Below, in pieces: positions 31,739-43,290 of a DNA stretch of 64,000 nt (its first letter is position 1; each line of letters starts with the position of its first letter). Origin of the DNA: Ashinkailepas kermadecensis (lineage: Eukaryota > Arthropoda > Thecostraca > Neolepadidae); contig JAOTOM010005126.1 of assembly GCA_034440615.1 (NCBI GenBank), positions 451,001 through 515,000 on the forward strand. Reading direction: 5' to 3'. The notes under the pieces are model-generated. The model saw only the letters and a list, made by a program, of their open reading frames with translations. It was not told where the DNA came from and did not search any database. Position numbers and translations under genes: made by a program.

Positions 31739-34380
31739 CCTTCATGACATGAGCAACCACAAGAAAGGGGAAATTCAGAATCAGGCAATGTGAATAACTA
31801 CCAATCAAATATGGCAGCTTTATGAGAAGTATCAGCTGCATTTCTGTTCAAATGTTTCAGCCGAAAGCTCTCCTCGTAATAGACATTTCTGTTCCTCCGT
31901 AATGGAAGTTGGCTGCAGCCAAAACTGGGATCTACTTTTTCCATTAGTAGCATTCCTTGGAGGCATCCAGCCATTATGATAGCATGGTGTGTGCTGCAAA
32001 TGGCCGGCATGGCAAATGAAATACACAGTCTGCGAAGTGTGGCACCTGGTTTGGTTAGGTGCACTAGCCTGGAAAATTTCACGCCAGCACAGGAAAAACA
32101 CACCGGATGTACACACATCCACAACAGGTAGGTAACAGGGGTTGATCCATGGAGAACAGACATAGGGGACATGCTGCTCAATAAGCATGCAGAACCACTC
32201 CAAAATGCCCGAGTGCACTCACTCCATTGCTTTTTTGAGCGGACGACGCTCATCCGGTTACATCCCAGTGCATCCCATTGCAACATCATCAATCAGCTTT
32301 TTATCTGTGGCTTTGCCAATTGTCATTTTTCAAGTCTCGGGACAACATATGTGCATCGCTAGCTCCTTCTGCTATTGGTCACACTACTCGTACCAGAGGC
32401 AACACTTACCCCTCACCCATGAGATATTGTGAAATCTGCCATACTTTGCCGTCTGGTGAAATGCAGGTTGAAAATTTCATATTCATGGAAAGTAAAAGAC
32501 AATACATTTCTTCATAGTTCATACAGATGTGTCATCCAGTACTTCTCATTCAGTTGCTTGTTTCGATAGTAAATTTGAACTTTTTTTATGAATGCCAGTG
32601 TCTGTGATATGGTAAATTTGTATTTTAGGGTGTTTATTAATTTTTGTGAATTATATCAATGGATGTCCATTTTTTCCGAAGAAAAAAGTTCAAGCACCAT
32701 GTTTTTTAATACGAGTAGGATGTCACCACTCAATTTCATTGTGTAACAAAGTTAGGTTTTGGGGCATCTAAATCCCAGCCATTCAGTCCCCTCCCGGGCG
32801 CGCCGCGCCGCCGTCGTCAGTGGGTGATGTGATCGTCAGTGGGTGATGTAGGACAAGTGATTATATTGTGGGAACCCTATGGACAGGCGTGTCTATGATG
32901 TCTATGCCAGCTGTCATGCGGTGATGTGACCGAGTGTCGCTAGAGTGTCGGGCGCCGTGTCGCCAGACCAGACGCTGCAGTACCGAGCCTCTGCCAGTCA
33001 GCCGATTGTTGTGGTTCGCCAGCGTCCGGTGAAATGCTGATACAGCCCACGTGTGCGACGCCAGACCGAGCGAGGCTGCCGATGTGCACACACAGCACCG
33101 TTTCCCACGGAGGGACAGTTGTGCTGAGATCAGAGTCGGTCTCTGATATCTCAGAGCGATGTCGCGACCACTGCAGTACGGTGCATGGAGTTCGAGTGAG
33201 CCTTTGTTCTCGGGGCCGACGTCCTGGCCATGCAGTCAGTCAGGTGACTTTGATCACGTGATAGTGATGTACTGTGAGTTACCTCGAACGCGCCGCAAGG
33301 GCCCTCAGTCATTCTCTGGCGATCTTGGACGAACGGTCGTCGGGGGCGGTCGCCCCTCAGGCGGCTCGCCGCCGCCTAGCCAGCCCTGGCCCCACAGAGG
33401 TACGTCGAGACTCTGCCTGAGAGTCGCTGTCTGTCGAGATGTAGTTCTCTGATAGAAAACTGTTGCACCTGTGTCAAAATGAAGCTACATTGTTAACGCT
33501 ATATCACGCTGCGCATTAATGTCTGATCTTCGTTGCATTCATCTGTTGACTAATATGCACAATATAGTAGTGCTGGCTTTGGAAGTGCGTGTCAAGAGGT
33601 GTGCAGATGAGAGCTCGGAGATGCAGGATTCGAACCATTTAATTTATAACCGGGTTTTTTAAATATCGCAAACGTCGAGGTCTGACTAGCTATCAACGTG
33701 CCAGAAGGTTTACCCCAGTACAGAAGGGATGAACCTGAACCTTTTTTACAATTGGAAGTGCTTATCTTTCAGTTGGCAAGATGCAAAGTAATATAAAAAG
33801 GGACTTTGAGTGAGGTAATATATAATGAAGAATAACGAGTATCGTTGCAGCTCAAGTTGGATGTATGAACGTTCATCACATGCTTTCCTCCGTAAAGCTA
33901 AAAAGAGGTAAGGCTAGGTTAGGTTAGGTTAGAGTTATATTGGACAAACAAAAGTACACTTTTTTCCATTGATGAAAACATTTTTGTTTAACGAGAGGCT
34001 AGGCTAGGTTAGCGTAGGTTATTTTACAATTTCCATTATTCTTAATTATGCATTACCCCAAGCAAAGCCACCATTTGTTGCATTGTTTTGCTCACCAATT
34101 GCAAAGTACTCACGTGTGCCAGAAATAACATCATTGTACCCGTGTTTAGAGACGTATTTCTACCATATAGTTGCCCTGAAATGCCATATTAGAACTAAAA
34201 TGTAAATTTACTTAGCAATGTAATTGAAAAAGAACTTAACCTAGCCTACCTCAGCCAGACCTAGCTTAACCTCGATTTTATAGGTAAACATGTGTAAAGC
34301 GTATCTCGTGGGTACTCTAAACTGCAATAACGCCCCTAAAATGACCCAATGATAATGCAGGAAAACTATACTAGCAACTA
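31739..34380. other. unassigned sequence with GC-rich and TTAGG-like patches
   Basis: GTCAGTGGGTGATGT is duplicated at 32816-32850. The region 32780-33440 is GC-rich with no domain. (GGTTA)n-like runs such as AGGTTAGGTTAGGTTAG occur at 33914 and 34003, and complementary CCTAGCC motifs near 34240-34280. Confidence 0.45.
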
Positions 34381-34800
34381 GATCCTTTATCAACATGCAC
34401 AGCATGAGGAAGAAAAATACACGGAAAACTGTGGCTAATAAACACAGCCATTAACATTAACAGCACGATGAACGCACGCTTGACATTATATTAAGTCCAG
34501 CAAATGTCCTCTCCCTCAGACATCCTGCATGGAAACACCGAAATTCCAAATTACTCTGCACCCTTTTGTTATGATGAAAGTTATTAGGCTTTAGAAAAAA
34601 CTAAAGGCTTAGGAGCATTGGAGTGTTTTTTTTACAGAATATCTGAGGGAGATCATATTTTCTGAACTTAATGCAATGCCAAGAATGCGTTCATCGTGCT
34701 TTTCATGTTAATGGAACGTGTTTATATGCCACACTATTTTTCAGTGTTTTTTTCCTTCTTCATGATGTGCATGTGAATAAAAAAGTATCTGCTATTTCAT
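34381..34800. mobile_element. large foldback (palindromic) element
   Basis: The left arm 34381-34545 and right arm 34635-34800 are inverted copies at roughly 75-80% by eye. Shared blocks in order are CAACATGCACA.CATGA, GAAGAAAAA, ATAAACAC, CCATTAACAT, AGCACGATGAACGCA and CTCCCTCAGA. The centre is about 90 bp. There is no coding capacity, and it looks like a MITE of unknown superfamily. Confidence 0.75.
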
Positions 34801-35220
34801 CATCATAGTGGTGAAAACAGTGACCATGTCACATCATCATCACAGTGACTATGTGACGAAAAAATATATATCGGAGATTTAATACATGGCGTTCAGTATT
34901 CTAAAGTTGTCGATAAATAGTTGTCTGTCTGTGTGTATGTGCGGCTTCGACGCATGCACTATGACGGCAGGGCGCAGTTCGCCAAACCAAATTATCACGT
35001 GCTGCGCCAGTTTGGCGGGCAAATTACGGCGGTGGTGTCGGGTTGCGCGAATCACGTTGACACGTGCCACGTGGCGTCAATTCGGGTCATGTCGAGACCA
35101 GTCGGGCCACAGCATATTCCACCAGTCGCACGAATATGAAACGTCGTGCAAACACGCGCCCGGTACGGAACTGCGGGCTTCTGCTGTCGGCGGTCGGATG
35201 TGCTGTACCGTGTGACCGTC
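34801..35220. other. unassigned sequence
   Basis: It holds ATCATCAT-type short repeats near 34800-34845 and a GC-rich patch to 35215. No coding domain was found. Confidence 0.4.
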
Positions 35221-35805
35221 AGTTATTATTATTATTATTGTAGGCACTTCGGCCTTCTCAGGCCATTTCGTGCCGTGAGTAGAATGAATGAAAATGTATG
35301 TTATGACAGTCAGTTTATAACTCTTGAAGCAAGTTGTTTTTTTCGGAGAAAAATGAAAAGTAGATTGATGAGGAAAGGGTGCTGATCTCCTAATAGTGTT
35401 GGTGAAGAAAAGGGGATGTTGTGTTTACGGCAGTAGTTGGTAAGTGTTTTTCTATGGTCATGGTAACGTTGACAGTGCAGGAGAATACGTGAAACTGTAA
35501 GATGAGTGTTGCATGATGGGCATGAAGGTCGAGGTGAAGCAGTGTAAATATATCGATGGGTCAGAAAAGTATGTCCAATGCGGAGCCGTGATATAACTTT
35601 TCTTCTTGTCTGTTTTTTATATGATGTGGTCCAATTATCAATGACGGTTTGATGAAACGTAATTGTGTGCGGTTTGTAATATCAGCCCATTGTTGGTTCC
35701 AAAAATGTCGGATGCTCTGTTTTATTGTTGATTTAAGGCCTTCAAAATGTTGTGGAATTTCTGTGATGGGTTCTGTGATCAAACCCTTCATCATTGTACG
35801 TGACT
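35221..35805 (-). mobile_element. LINE 3' end (I/Jockey-type tail with CCHC-like motif)
   Basis: On the minus strand the frame from 35794 reads NRTQLRFIKPSLIIGPHH and RQEEKLYHGSALDILF. After a break it reads PSCPSCNTHLTVSRILLHCQ near 35530-35470 and LLGDQHPFLINLLFIFL near 35390-35350. The IKPS, W/R-EE and C-x2-C-x8-H-x4-C pattern is the usual end of ORF2 after RNase H in I- and Jockey-group LINEs. The 3' UTR ends in (AAT)n at 35221-35236. RT and endonuclease are absent, so it is 5' truncated. Confidence 0.75.
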
Positions 35806-35863
35806 GGGGACCCGATTTGATTTCCGCCAGGTATGAACTCTACACTAGTTTACAGGAAGCACA

Positions 35864-36000
35864 AAATCACTGCGGTACAGTGGTAGTGAGTCCTGCACTG
35901 TGCCGCCATACACGAAATCATTGCGGCACAGTAGTAGTGAGGCCTGCACTGTGCCGCCATACACATAATCATTGCAGTACAGTGGTAGTGCGCAGTTTGC
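35864..36000 (+). repeat. 51-bp tandem repeat, about 2.6 units
   Basis: Units contain AATCACTGCGGTACAGTGGT and CCTGCACTGTGCCGCCATAC, starting at 35864, 35915 and 35966. Confidence 0.9.
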
Positions 36001-36145
36001 AGTGAATTGCTGAACCTGTAATAACCGATACCTCTTTTTGGATTTTGCTAATCAATTCAACTGGCCACGGGGAGCGAGGGGAGATGTGGAGACGTGACTG
36101 CATGAACCTTATTTTGCGTCAAGTTGTTTCTGTGAATCTGACAAG

Positions 36146-36500
36146 GCGAATAGGCTGGACCATCTGATAGGTGATGGGCGAATAGGCTGGACACACGAGT
36201 AGATCATGGACGGATATGCTGGATATAGGTGATGTGCATGTAGGCTGGACATAGGTCATGGACCGATATGCTGGACGTAGGTGATGGGCAGGTAGGCTGG
36301 ACATAGGTCATGGACGGATATGCTGGACAAAGATGATGTGCAGGTAGGCTGGACATAGGTCATGGACGGATAGGCTGGACATAGGTCATGGACGGATAGG
36401 CTGGACGTAGGTCATGGCCGGATAGGCTGGACGTAGGTCATGGCCGGATAGGCTGGACATTGATCATGGGCGGATAGGCTGGACATAGGTTATGGGCGTA
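36146..36500 (+). repeat. 26-30-bp tandem repeat, about 13 units
   Basis: Units are variants of AGGCTGGACATAGGTCATGG plus ACGGAT, with frequent ATATGCTGGAC variants. Confidence 0.92.
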
Positions 36501-38458
36501 GGAACGTGTGAAAAACATAGAGAGTGAGAATGTTCTACTTGCACACATGCAACCAAATTTGAGCACATGGACAATACTAATTCTCATACACAAGGTAGCC
36601 TCCCTGAGCTTAGGTATATTTGGGCCTGGTAGTGCAGGTGATGCGAGTGGGTTCGAAGCGGCTGAGGCTTTGATCACATATCTATGCATGATTCATGAAT
36701 CTCAGACACGTGATATTACCTGTCCAAAATCTTCAAATTCAAAATCTCCAACATCAATCTTCCATTTCATAGGAGGGTGGCCTATGCAAAGAAGATGACG
36801 AAATCGGCCAATCCATGAATAATACGTTTGATTTGTCATGACCTCACCATTGACCTCACATTACATTTCCTTTACTGATTGTCATATCCAATGAATGGTA
36901 TGATTGAGTGTGAAACGATCATGCGTAATGAATAACGTAATGAGTTTACCTTTGAGGTAAATTGCATGTCTTTGCTGCTTAGCTTTAGATTATGCATTTA
37001 CCTGGCTTCAAAGCCACTATCTGTTTTCCATGACAGCTTTCCTGTAGCGGAGGGACACAACTTCATGGTGGAGGCGACCTTCATGAAATATCCGGTACTT
37101 ACTTGGAAAGGACAGTACCCCAGAAGAGGCATTGCCTATTCAATAATTGCATTATGTATTTTGTGTAATGCATAATTGCATGGGGTCTGAAATAATTATT
37201 TCAAATATCCTATGGTATTGGAGAAATTGAAGGCTGGAAGGTATTTAGTATTTAGGCCACATTGCTTAACGGAAAGCACGACATACGGCGTTTCACGGCA
37301 TATTATGCACATAATATGAATTCAAGACAACATTACAAAACATGTTATTTAGGCATTCATTATCGCTGTCTTGCAGTCCTAAACAACACGTTCTTCACGG
37401 ACAAACCTGGAGTACTTAGCTCGTCCAAGTCCTTGACAAAATACAACACTTATTTTAAAACAGAATTTCTGGTAATTCCATGTTATATTTTTCATTCGCC
37501 AGCATGATCATATATCTTTCCCTTCGTTGTCCAATGGGATGAACTGAACTGATGAGGATGACTGTCAAAGCATGGGTATCACTTTGTGAAATAATTGGAG
37601 GGGGTGGCAAATAACGTTTTCATGGCATTTTCCTCTGGTGAGGGGAGCCATCGGCTGTAGAAAACCGTTGATCGGTGGAGGGGGGGGGCGGCGGCACTCG
37701 AGCGTTCTGAAAGAGCGGCTCCGTAGACCCATTGGTTAAGCTTCAGACTGATTGGGGAGGCGTTGTCCCCTTAGCGTATGCAAAGTGACACCCCTGTGTC
37801 AAAAATGTACCGGATTCCCAACGTCCGCAATTTGCTTGTAATCAATCACTCTTTTCTGAAATTTTCAGCAAAGGCGCTATATGCTTGCGTTCCCTCTAAT
37901 GTTCATTCTGATATGAAGTTAACTACTCGCCATGATATTAGCATGGCATGATATTAGCATTCATGATACCAGCATGAATAGTATGATATACAATTCATTT
38001 CCATTTTTAGGTAGGCCTCCGAAAGGTGAATCTTCGAAGCACCTCAGGAACAAATTCAAAAACTCGAGCAAGCAATGACCAACTGAAGTGGTGCGGGATG
38101 AAAGGGCCAAACAGCATGCAAAACACGCAATGCGTGTGGAGGTTGGGGGCATGCCCAACTATACGCCCAAATCTCTAGGTCGGAAAGTCGATTTGAACAT
38201 CCGTGTGGCCCAAGTGAGCGCCGTTCTCAAGAGAGCAACCCAGGCCGATGAAACCAGGCGTCTGCTCTCCAGTCTTTCGCCCTGCGAAGAAACCTAATCA
38301 CCCGCAACGGACACCGAAAACAGCTGCCAGCCTTGGCGGCCACGTTTCCGGCCATGTTCTGCGAAGATGTCGTAAGCATATCCCAGCCGTTTTCCAAAAT
38401 GGCATAATATATATATATATACCTTTTCAATGCCATGATTAGTTGTTTGTGTCACACT
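36501..38458. other. unassigned sequence
   Basis: No domain was found. There is a poly-G run near 37678 and a (TA)n run at 38406-38420. Confidence 0.45.
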
Positions 38459-38894
38459 TTAATACCACGCGTCAGGAGGGAGGCGCGGAACCCCACCTGT
38501 TTTTTTAACGAAATATCATAAGCGAGCATAAATATTGCAATAAAACCAGGTGACTACGCCATAAATTGATAAGCGCATTCTAATGCAGCATTGACAGGGA
38601 TCCGCTGGTAAATATATGAACTGCGGGGTGCAAAGTCGACGGTACGGCCACTTTGCGTTCAAGGTCATGCAGATCTCGTCGGTGGTGCAGAGCGGCGGCG
38701 CAGCGTGCCGGCGAGCATGACCTCATTTGGCCCTGAACACATTGACCTAGGGTCATCAGATTTACACTGACGAGATTCCACTACAACCGTAATCTCGCTT
38801 CCAACGTTTGTGCTTCTAACTTCGGTAGTTTCCGAGATCTTAGGGAGCGGAACCCCCCCCCCCCCGGCTCGTGTTTTGTGAGAGGCGCTCCGGC
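38459..38894 (+). mobile_element. family A TTAA MITE, copy 2
   Basis: TTAATACCACGCGTCAGGAG at the left (38459) corresponds to the family terminus, and the right end, reversed, is AAACACCGGTGCCGGAGCGC. Internal landmarks match copy 1: GCGTTCAAGGTCA near 38655, CCGAGATCTTAGG near 38832, a poly-C run near 38855 and GTTTTGTGAGAGGCGCT. Confidence 0.75.
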
Positions 38895-39244
38895 ACCGGT
38901 GTTTGCTGTTATGAATGCTATGTGCTTCTTGACGCTACCGAACTTTGAATGCCTTTGTTGTTCGATATTGAGTTGCTGTTACACCATAATATGCCACGCT
39001 TTTTGTTTTTTATCGATGAGAAATCCATTATCAAAGCTCCCATGTTATTTGACCAAAACAAATGCTGTAGGCTTTGCAATGTGCAACACATTGCAAGTTG
39101 CAATGGGCCTTTGCAATGTGCACAGCCAAAGGTCCAACTCAATAGCCATTAGTTCCGTCGCATTGAAATTTGTGCAGGTGTGCTCAGAGCTCGAGAGTAC
39201 CGTGCAGGCAAATTTGGTGTAAATCATAATTTTCAATAAAGTGC
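38895..39244. other. unassigned sequence
   Basis: TTGCAATGTGCA recurs several times near 39080-39125. Otherwise nothing was seen. Confidence 0.4.
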
Positions 39245-39430
39245 CTTGGTGCCATCTGCAGTGCAAGGCACCAGAAACCTATCGGAGTAACTGGTATTAA
39301 GGCACCCAATGCCTATCAGAGTATCTGGTATCAAGGCACCCAATACCTTTCGGAGTATCTGGTATCAAGGCACCAAATGCCTATCTGAGTAGCTGGTATT
39401 AAGGCACCCATTGCCTATTGGAGTACCTTG
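39245..39430 (+). repeat. 34-bp tandem repeat, about 5.5 units
   Basis: Units are variants of AAGGCACCCAATGCCTATC plus AGAGTATCTGGTAT. Confidence 0.93.
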
Positions 39431-40083
39431 TATAAATGTATTGGGAATTAGAGAGTGAAAGATAAACTATATCATGGGTGTGCTTGTCTCAGCGTATGTT
39501 TGTGTGTGATGTGTACTTAAGTGCATGCATATGATGCCAAATTGAGTTAGTCTTCGAGAAGATTGAGCTGACACATTTGCAGCATGCATACCGGGCGGTT
39601 TTGCATACTGGAAGTAGTGGAGGAGGTTTAAGAGGATTTGCAAGACGTCGACAGATCTTACGCTATGATATTACCCCGTGCTCTCGTTTCATACTCCTGA
39701 GATATTCCCCTTCGTGCTAGGCTCAATGAGCACTTTGCTGAAGTAGGTAAGAAGTGAAAGCAGTCATCGCCCTCCATTAGTGGACTAATCTATTCACTGA
39801 ATTCTCTAGTTGAAGAGACTGTTTTTCGAAAGTAATTTCTTGCACAAAGGCACATGCTTTCAGGGTTTTACCCACTAAATGAGACGGCGAAATGTGATCC
39901 TTTACTAAAGACGGCTGCATCGCAAAGGAAGCAGTCGACTGGAGCGGATCCCTTCTATTCCAAACGCCAAGAATGGATATGGCACTCGATAGCAAAACTT
40001 AAAACCACAGCAACAAATGGTCCAAAGTTGACCACCAGGGACAGCACATGCAAACAATCGACACCATTGTGTCCCATACTTAC
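39431..40083. other. probable intron downstream of the neuroligin-like exon
   Basis: On the minus strand this follows the GTAAGT donor at 40078-40083. No further exon was recognised by eye. Confidence 0.4.
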
Positions 40084-40227
40084 CGAAGAGGCCAAGCCGA
40101 TAGTTAATGGCGACCACCACCACTTCTCCGTAGCTGGCGAGCACTCCTCCGTCGTACAAGTTTCCCGACGACCAGAGGTATGAGTCGCCGTGAATGTACA
40201 CCATCACGGGGTAGAGATCGGCTCCAC
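40084..40227 (-). CDS. neuroligin-like internal exon
   Basis: This 144-bp exon encodes [36 protein letters not shown] and [12 protein letters not shown] in one frame. Neuroligins are postsynaptic single-pass membrane adhesion proteins with a cholinesterase-like, catalytically inactive extracellular domain that binds neurexins. VLASYG, NYRLG and the H-G-acidic-S-Y-x-W-x-S-G-N-x-Y-D-G pattern fit arthropod neuroligins better than ordinary carboxylesterases. Splice signals are good: acceptor CTACTCCGACAG just before 40227 and donor GTAAGT at 40083-40078. The exon starts with two bases of a split codon and ends with one, so both introns are phase 1. Vertebrate neuroligin genes also have an exon ending after the NYRLG-x-LG motif. 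An intronic 23-bp minisatellite lies about 35 bp upstream of the acceptor. No other exon of the gene was recognised in the window. Confidence 0.8.
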
Positions 40228-40262
40228 CTGTCGGAGTAGAGCACGGCTTCAGTGCCGCGCCA

Positions 40263-40744
40263 TCCCCATACGTCTGCCGTGACAATCCCCACACGTCTGC
40301 CGTGACAATCCCCACACGTCTGCCGTGACAATCCCCACACGTCTGCCGTGACAATCCCCACACGTCTGCCGTGACAATCCCCACACGTCTGCCGTGACAA
40401 TCCCCACACGTCTGCCGTGACAATCCCACACACGTCTGCCGTGACAATCCCCACACGTCTGCCGTGACAATCCCCACACGTCTGCCGTGAAATCCACACG
40501 TCTGCCGTGACAATCCCCACACGTCTGCCGTGACAATCCCCATACGTCTGCCGTGACAATCCCCACACGTCTGCCGTGACAATCCCCACACGTCTGCCGT
40601 GACAATCCCCACACGTCTGCCGTGACAATCCCCACACGTCTGCCGTGACAATCCCCACACGTCTGCCGTGACAATCCCCACACGTCTGCCGTGACAATCC
40701 CCACACGTCTGCCGCGCCATCCCCACACGTCTGCCGTGACAATC
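40263..40744. repeat. 23-bp minisatellite, about 21 units
   Basis: The unit is CACACGTCTGCCGTGACAAT plus CCC. One unit has an extra base (near 40428), one is shortened (near 40490), one has CGCGCC near 40712. Relative to the neuroligin-like exon it sits in the upstream intron. Minus-strand frames that read through it into the exon are partly artefact. Confidence 0.97.
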
Positions 40745-41337
40745 CAGTCGTCTCGCCACACGCCGCGACACTCTCTCCTCGTTGGTGATGTTTCCTTTCA
40801 CTCTCCGAGATGTCTGCCAGCATGAAATATTACGACCGTCGCGCTCCCACTGATTTATTTATGCGAAAACAGGTCATATTTTTAGTGTTGTCATGCATAT
40901 ACTACGTGTATCAGGTCTGTAGGAAACATCAACAAACACAGTGCACAAATTAATCACACAATGCATTTTACTTTTGCTGCGACAAATCGACCTGCAACCT
41001 AGTAATCTAACCTAATGTAACCAACCTAGACTCATTGAATGGTCTACTGATTGTTGGAAGAGCTTAGTGTCATCAATAATCTTCAATTCAATAGTGTTAA
41101 CCCGTAACTCATCAACAGCGGTAATTCCACCCCATAGATATACCGACGGTGGTGATAGAATAAATCATTGCTGTTCGATTGGTGTGTCTTTTTCTTTTCT
41201 ATCAAATTTATTTAATCTACGCTGCAGTTTGAATTACGACAGGGCGACCCCTATCAATCTTCAGGGATATATGGGACAATGACAAACTGCAAGACAACAA
41301 ACTTGCCAAACTTGCTAATGGACAGGAATCGGCTGCG
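40745..41337. other. unassigned, probably intronic sequence
   Basis: AACCTAGTAATCTAACC-type short TTAGG-like motifs occur near 40996. No exon was recognised. Confidence 0.4.
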
Positions 41338-41736
41338 AAATATTTCGCAATGAAATAGACAGTGGACAAACAGTTAGCCAGCAAACTGACGTTTGCTCCT
41401 CGACCCCTTTCCTTCCGCCTGCGAAGGACGATGTTGCCGCCTATAACTTTTGTTCTGTACCATATATATAAATATTTCGAAAGAAATTAGACAGTGAACG
41501 AACAGCTAGCCAGCAAACTGATAATGGTCCCTCGACCCCTTCCGTCTGCCGGCGGAGGGCGATGTTGCCGCCTAGAAGTTTTGTTCTGTACCATATAGAG
41601 AAATATTTCGAAAGAAATTAGACAGTGAACGAACAGCTAGCCAGCAAACTGACAGTGGTCCCTCGATGCCTTCCGTCTGCCGGCGGAGGGCGATGTTGCC
41701 GCCTAGAACTTTTGTTATGGACCATATAGAGAAACA
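41338..41736 (+). repeat. 131-bp tandem repeat, 3 units
   Basis: Units start AAATATTTCG at 41338, 41470 and 41601 and contain CTAGCCAGCAAACTGA, GGCGATGTTGCCGCCTA and CCATATA. Confidence 0.9.
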
Positions 41737-42861
41737 CGGTTTTCATCGACGCATAGTGTCATCCTTCATCTGTCCAGTGGTATAAAGGCATGTTATCTAC
41801 CTCTTACCACTGACACTTCAGGTCAGGTAAAGGAGGCCAAGGTAGCCGTACCCATACCTGACAGGTCTATTTTGCCGGTTTTCGACTCCTAGCCACTGAC
41901 TAAATGACATTTCCAGTCAAATTTTGCACAATAGCTGAGTGTCTGGTGAACACAGGTGAGCATTATCAGCATGACAATTGAAGGTCGCGAGTAGGAGGCG
42001 TGGGAACCAACGTAGTTGTTCGGCGTTCAAACGTCATTGTATCGTAACTTCTCAGTCGATTCGAGAATGATGTGCTGCAACGCGTAGTGCGCAAAGACTT
42101 AGTGAAAGGTCATGCAGGAACATTTTGCTGAGCAATACTACCTACTTTCAGTTGCAAACGCTTCATAAGTTATCTAGTTCTTATTGCAGAAAGGTTAACT
42201 TGGTTGAAATATACATAGAAGACATGTCAAGCCGTGCAATATCAGCATGTGATATCATTAAGCGGTCTAAAAACAACGATCAATCGTAATTGCTTCGTAA
42301 TTTATGCGGTGAGCAGTGCAGGTACACTAGGTATGTTCATTTTGTCAAAAGTGTAAACAGTTTGAGCTTCGGCAGGGTCATCTAATTATTTGAGCAATTT
42401 TAGTCCACGGTAACCAACATTTTTCAATTTATATAAACTATGTAGCGTTCTAGCGAGGAACATTTCATTTCATCAATATTATACGATGACCTTTCCTCGA
42501 TAATTAGAAAATACAGTCGAAAGTTACTCTGCTCTTGGTGTATATTCGGGTATATCCCTTCGTCAAACCACAACAAGCGAACTTTTGTGCGTGTTTTTGC
42601 TTCCCACATGATGTGGCCGGGATAACTCTCGTCGACGATTGTGCCGAACCAGAAGCGCCGGCAGGCCGTGTGTGAGACCACTGCTTCTGCCGGGCCGGCC
42701 GGCAGCCTCGGTAACGGCGTCCGATGGTATACAACATACAACAGATTCGTCTATAACTGATGCTTTCGGAATTGCCCGGGCTCCATGACCGGCTCGGGTA
42801 ACTTAGAAATCCACAAGATTTTGCAGAATTCATAGCGAAGTATAGCCAGCAAGCTTGAGGC
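41737..42861. other. unassigned sequence
   Basis: No repeat boundary or domain was recognised. Confidence 0.45.
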
Positions 42862-43045
42862 ATGCTGATACCCTACTTCCGAACCACTCCCTACAGTGCT
42901 GATCTCCCTACAGTGCTGATACGCTGCTTCCTACCCACTCCCTACCGTGCTGATACCCTGCTCCCTGCCACTCCCTACCGAGCTGACACGCTGCTCCCTA
43001 CCCATTCCTCTACCGTGCTGATATGCTGCTCCCTTCCACTCCCTC
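42862..43045 (+). repeat. about 36-bp tandem repeat, 5 units
   Basis: Variants of CTCCCTACCGTGCTGATA plus CGCTGCTCCCTACCCA, with shortened units. Confidence 0.85.
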
Positions 43046-43290
43046 TTGAAGAAGATGTGTATTGAAAATCCAGATGCTCATGCAGCAGCTTGGATAATTG
43101 CTGTACCTAGCATTGGAACTCGGGAGCAAGACCTGGTGTGAGGCTACCAAGATTACCAATAAATAATCCTTGAATGCGATATCTGGGTGACACAGATTCA
43201 CTAAATGTTATTCATATAGCAAAGTGTCCTCTTCTCATGCAGCATATAATCGAGACATAGTTCATAGTGCACCCTACCCGCGGGACCGAG

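Noticed and set aside
40084..40227. HGD instead of HGG at the esterase oxyanion position, as a damaging mutation
   Set aside because: Neuroligins are not active esterases, and an acidic residue after HG fits arthropod neuroligins, so this is probably normal.
40263..40744. CRISPR-like array of 23-bp repeats
   Set aside because: Units are contiguous with no unique spacers, and the context is eukaryotic; it is a minisatellite.
39905..40801. 298-codon minus-strand frame as one coding exon
   Set aside because: Most of it is minisatellite and intron read-through; only 40084-40227, bounded by good splice sites, looks coding.
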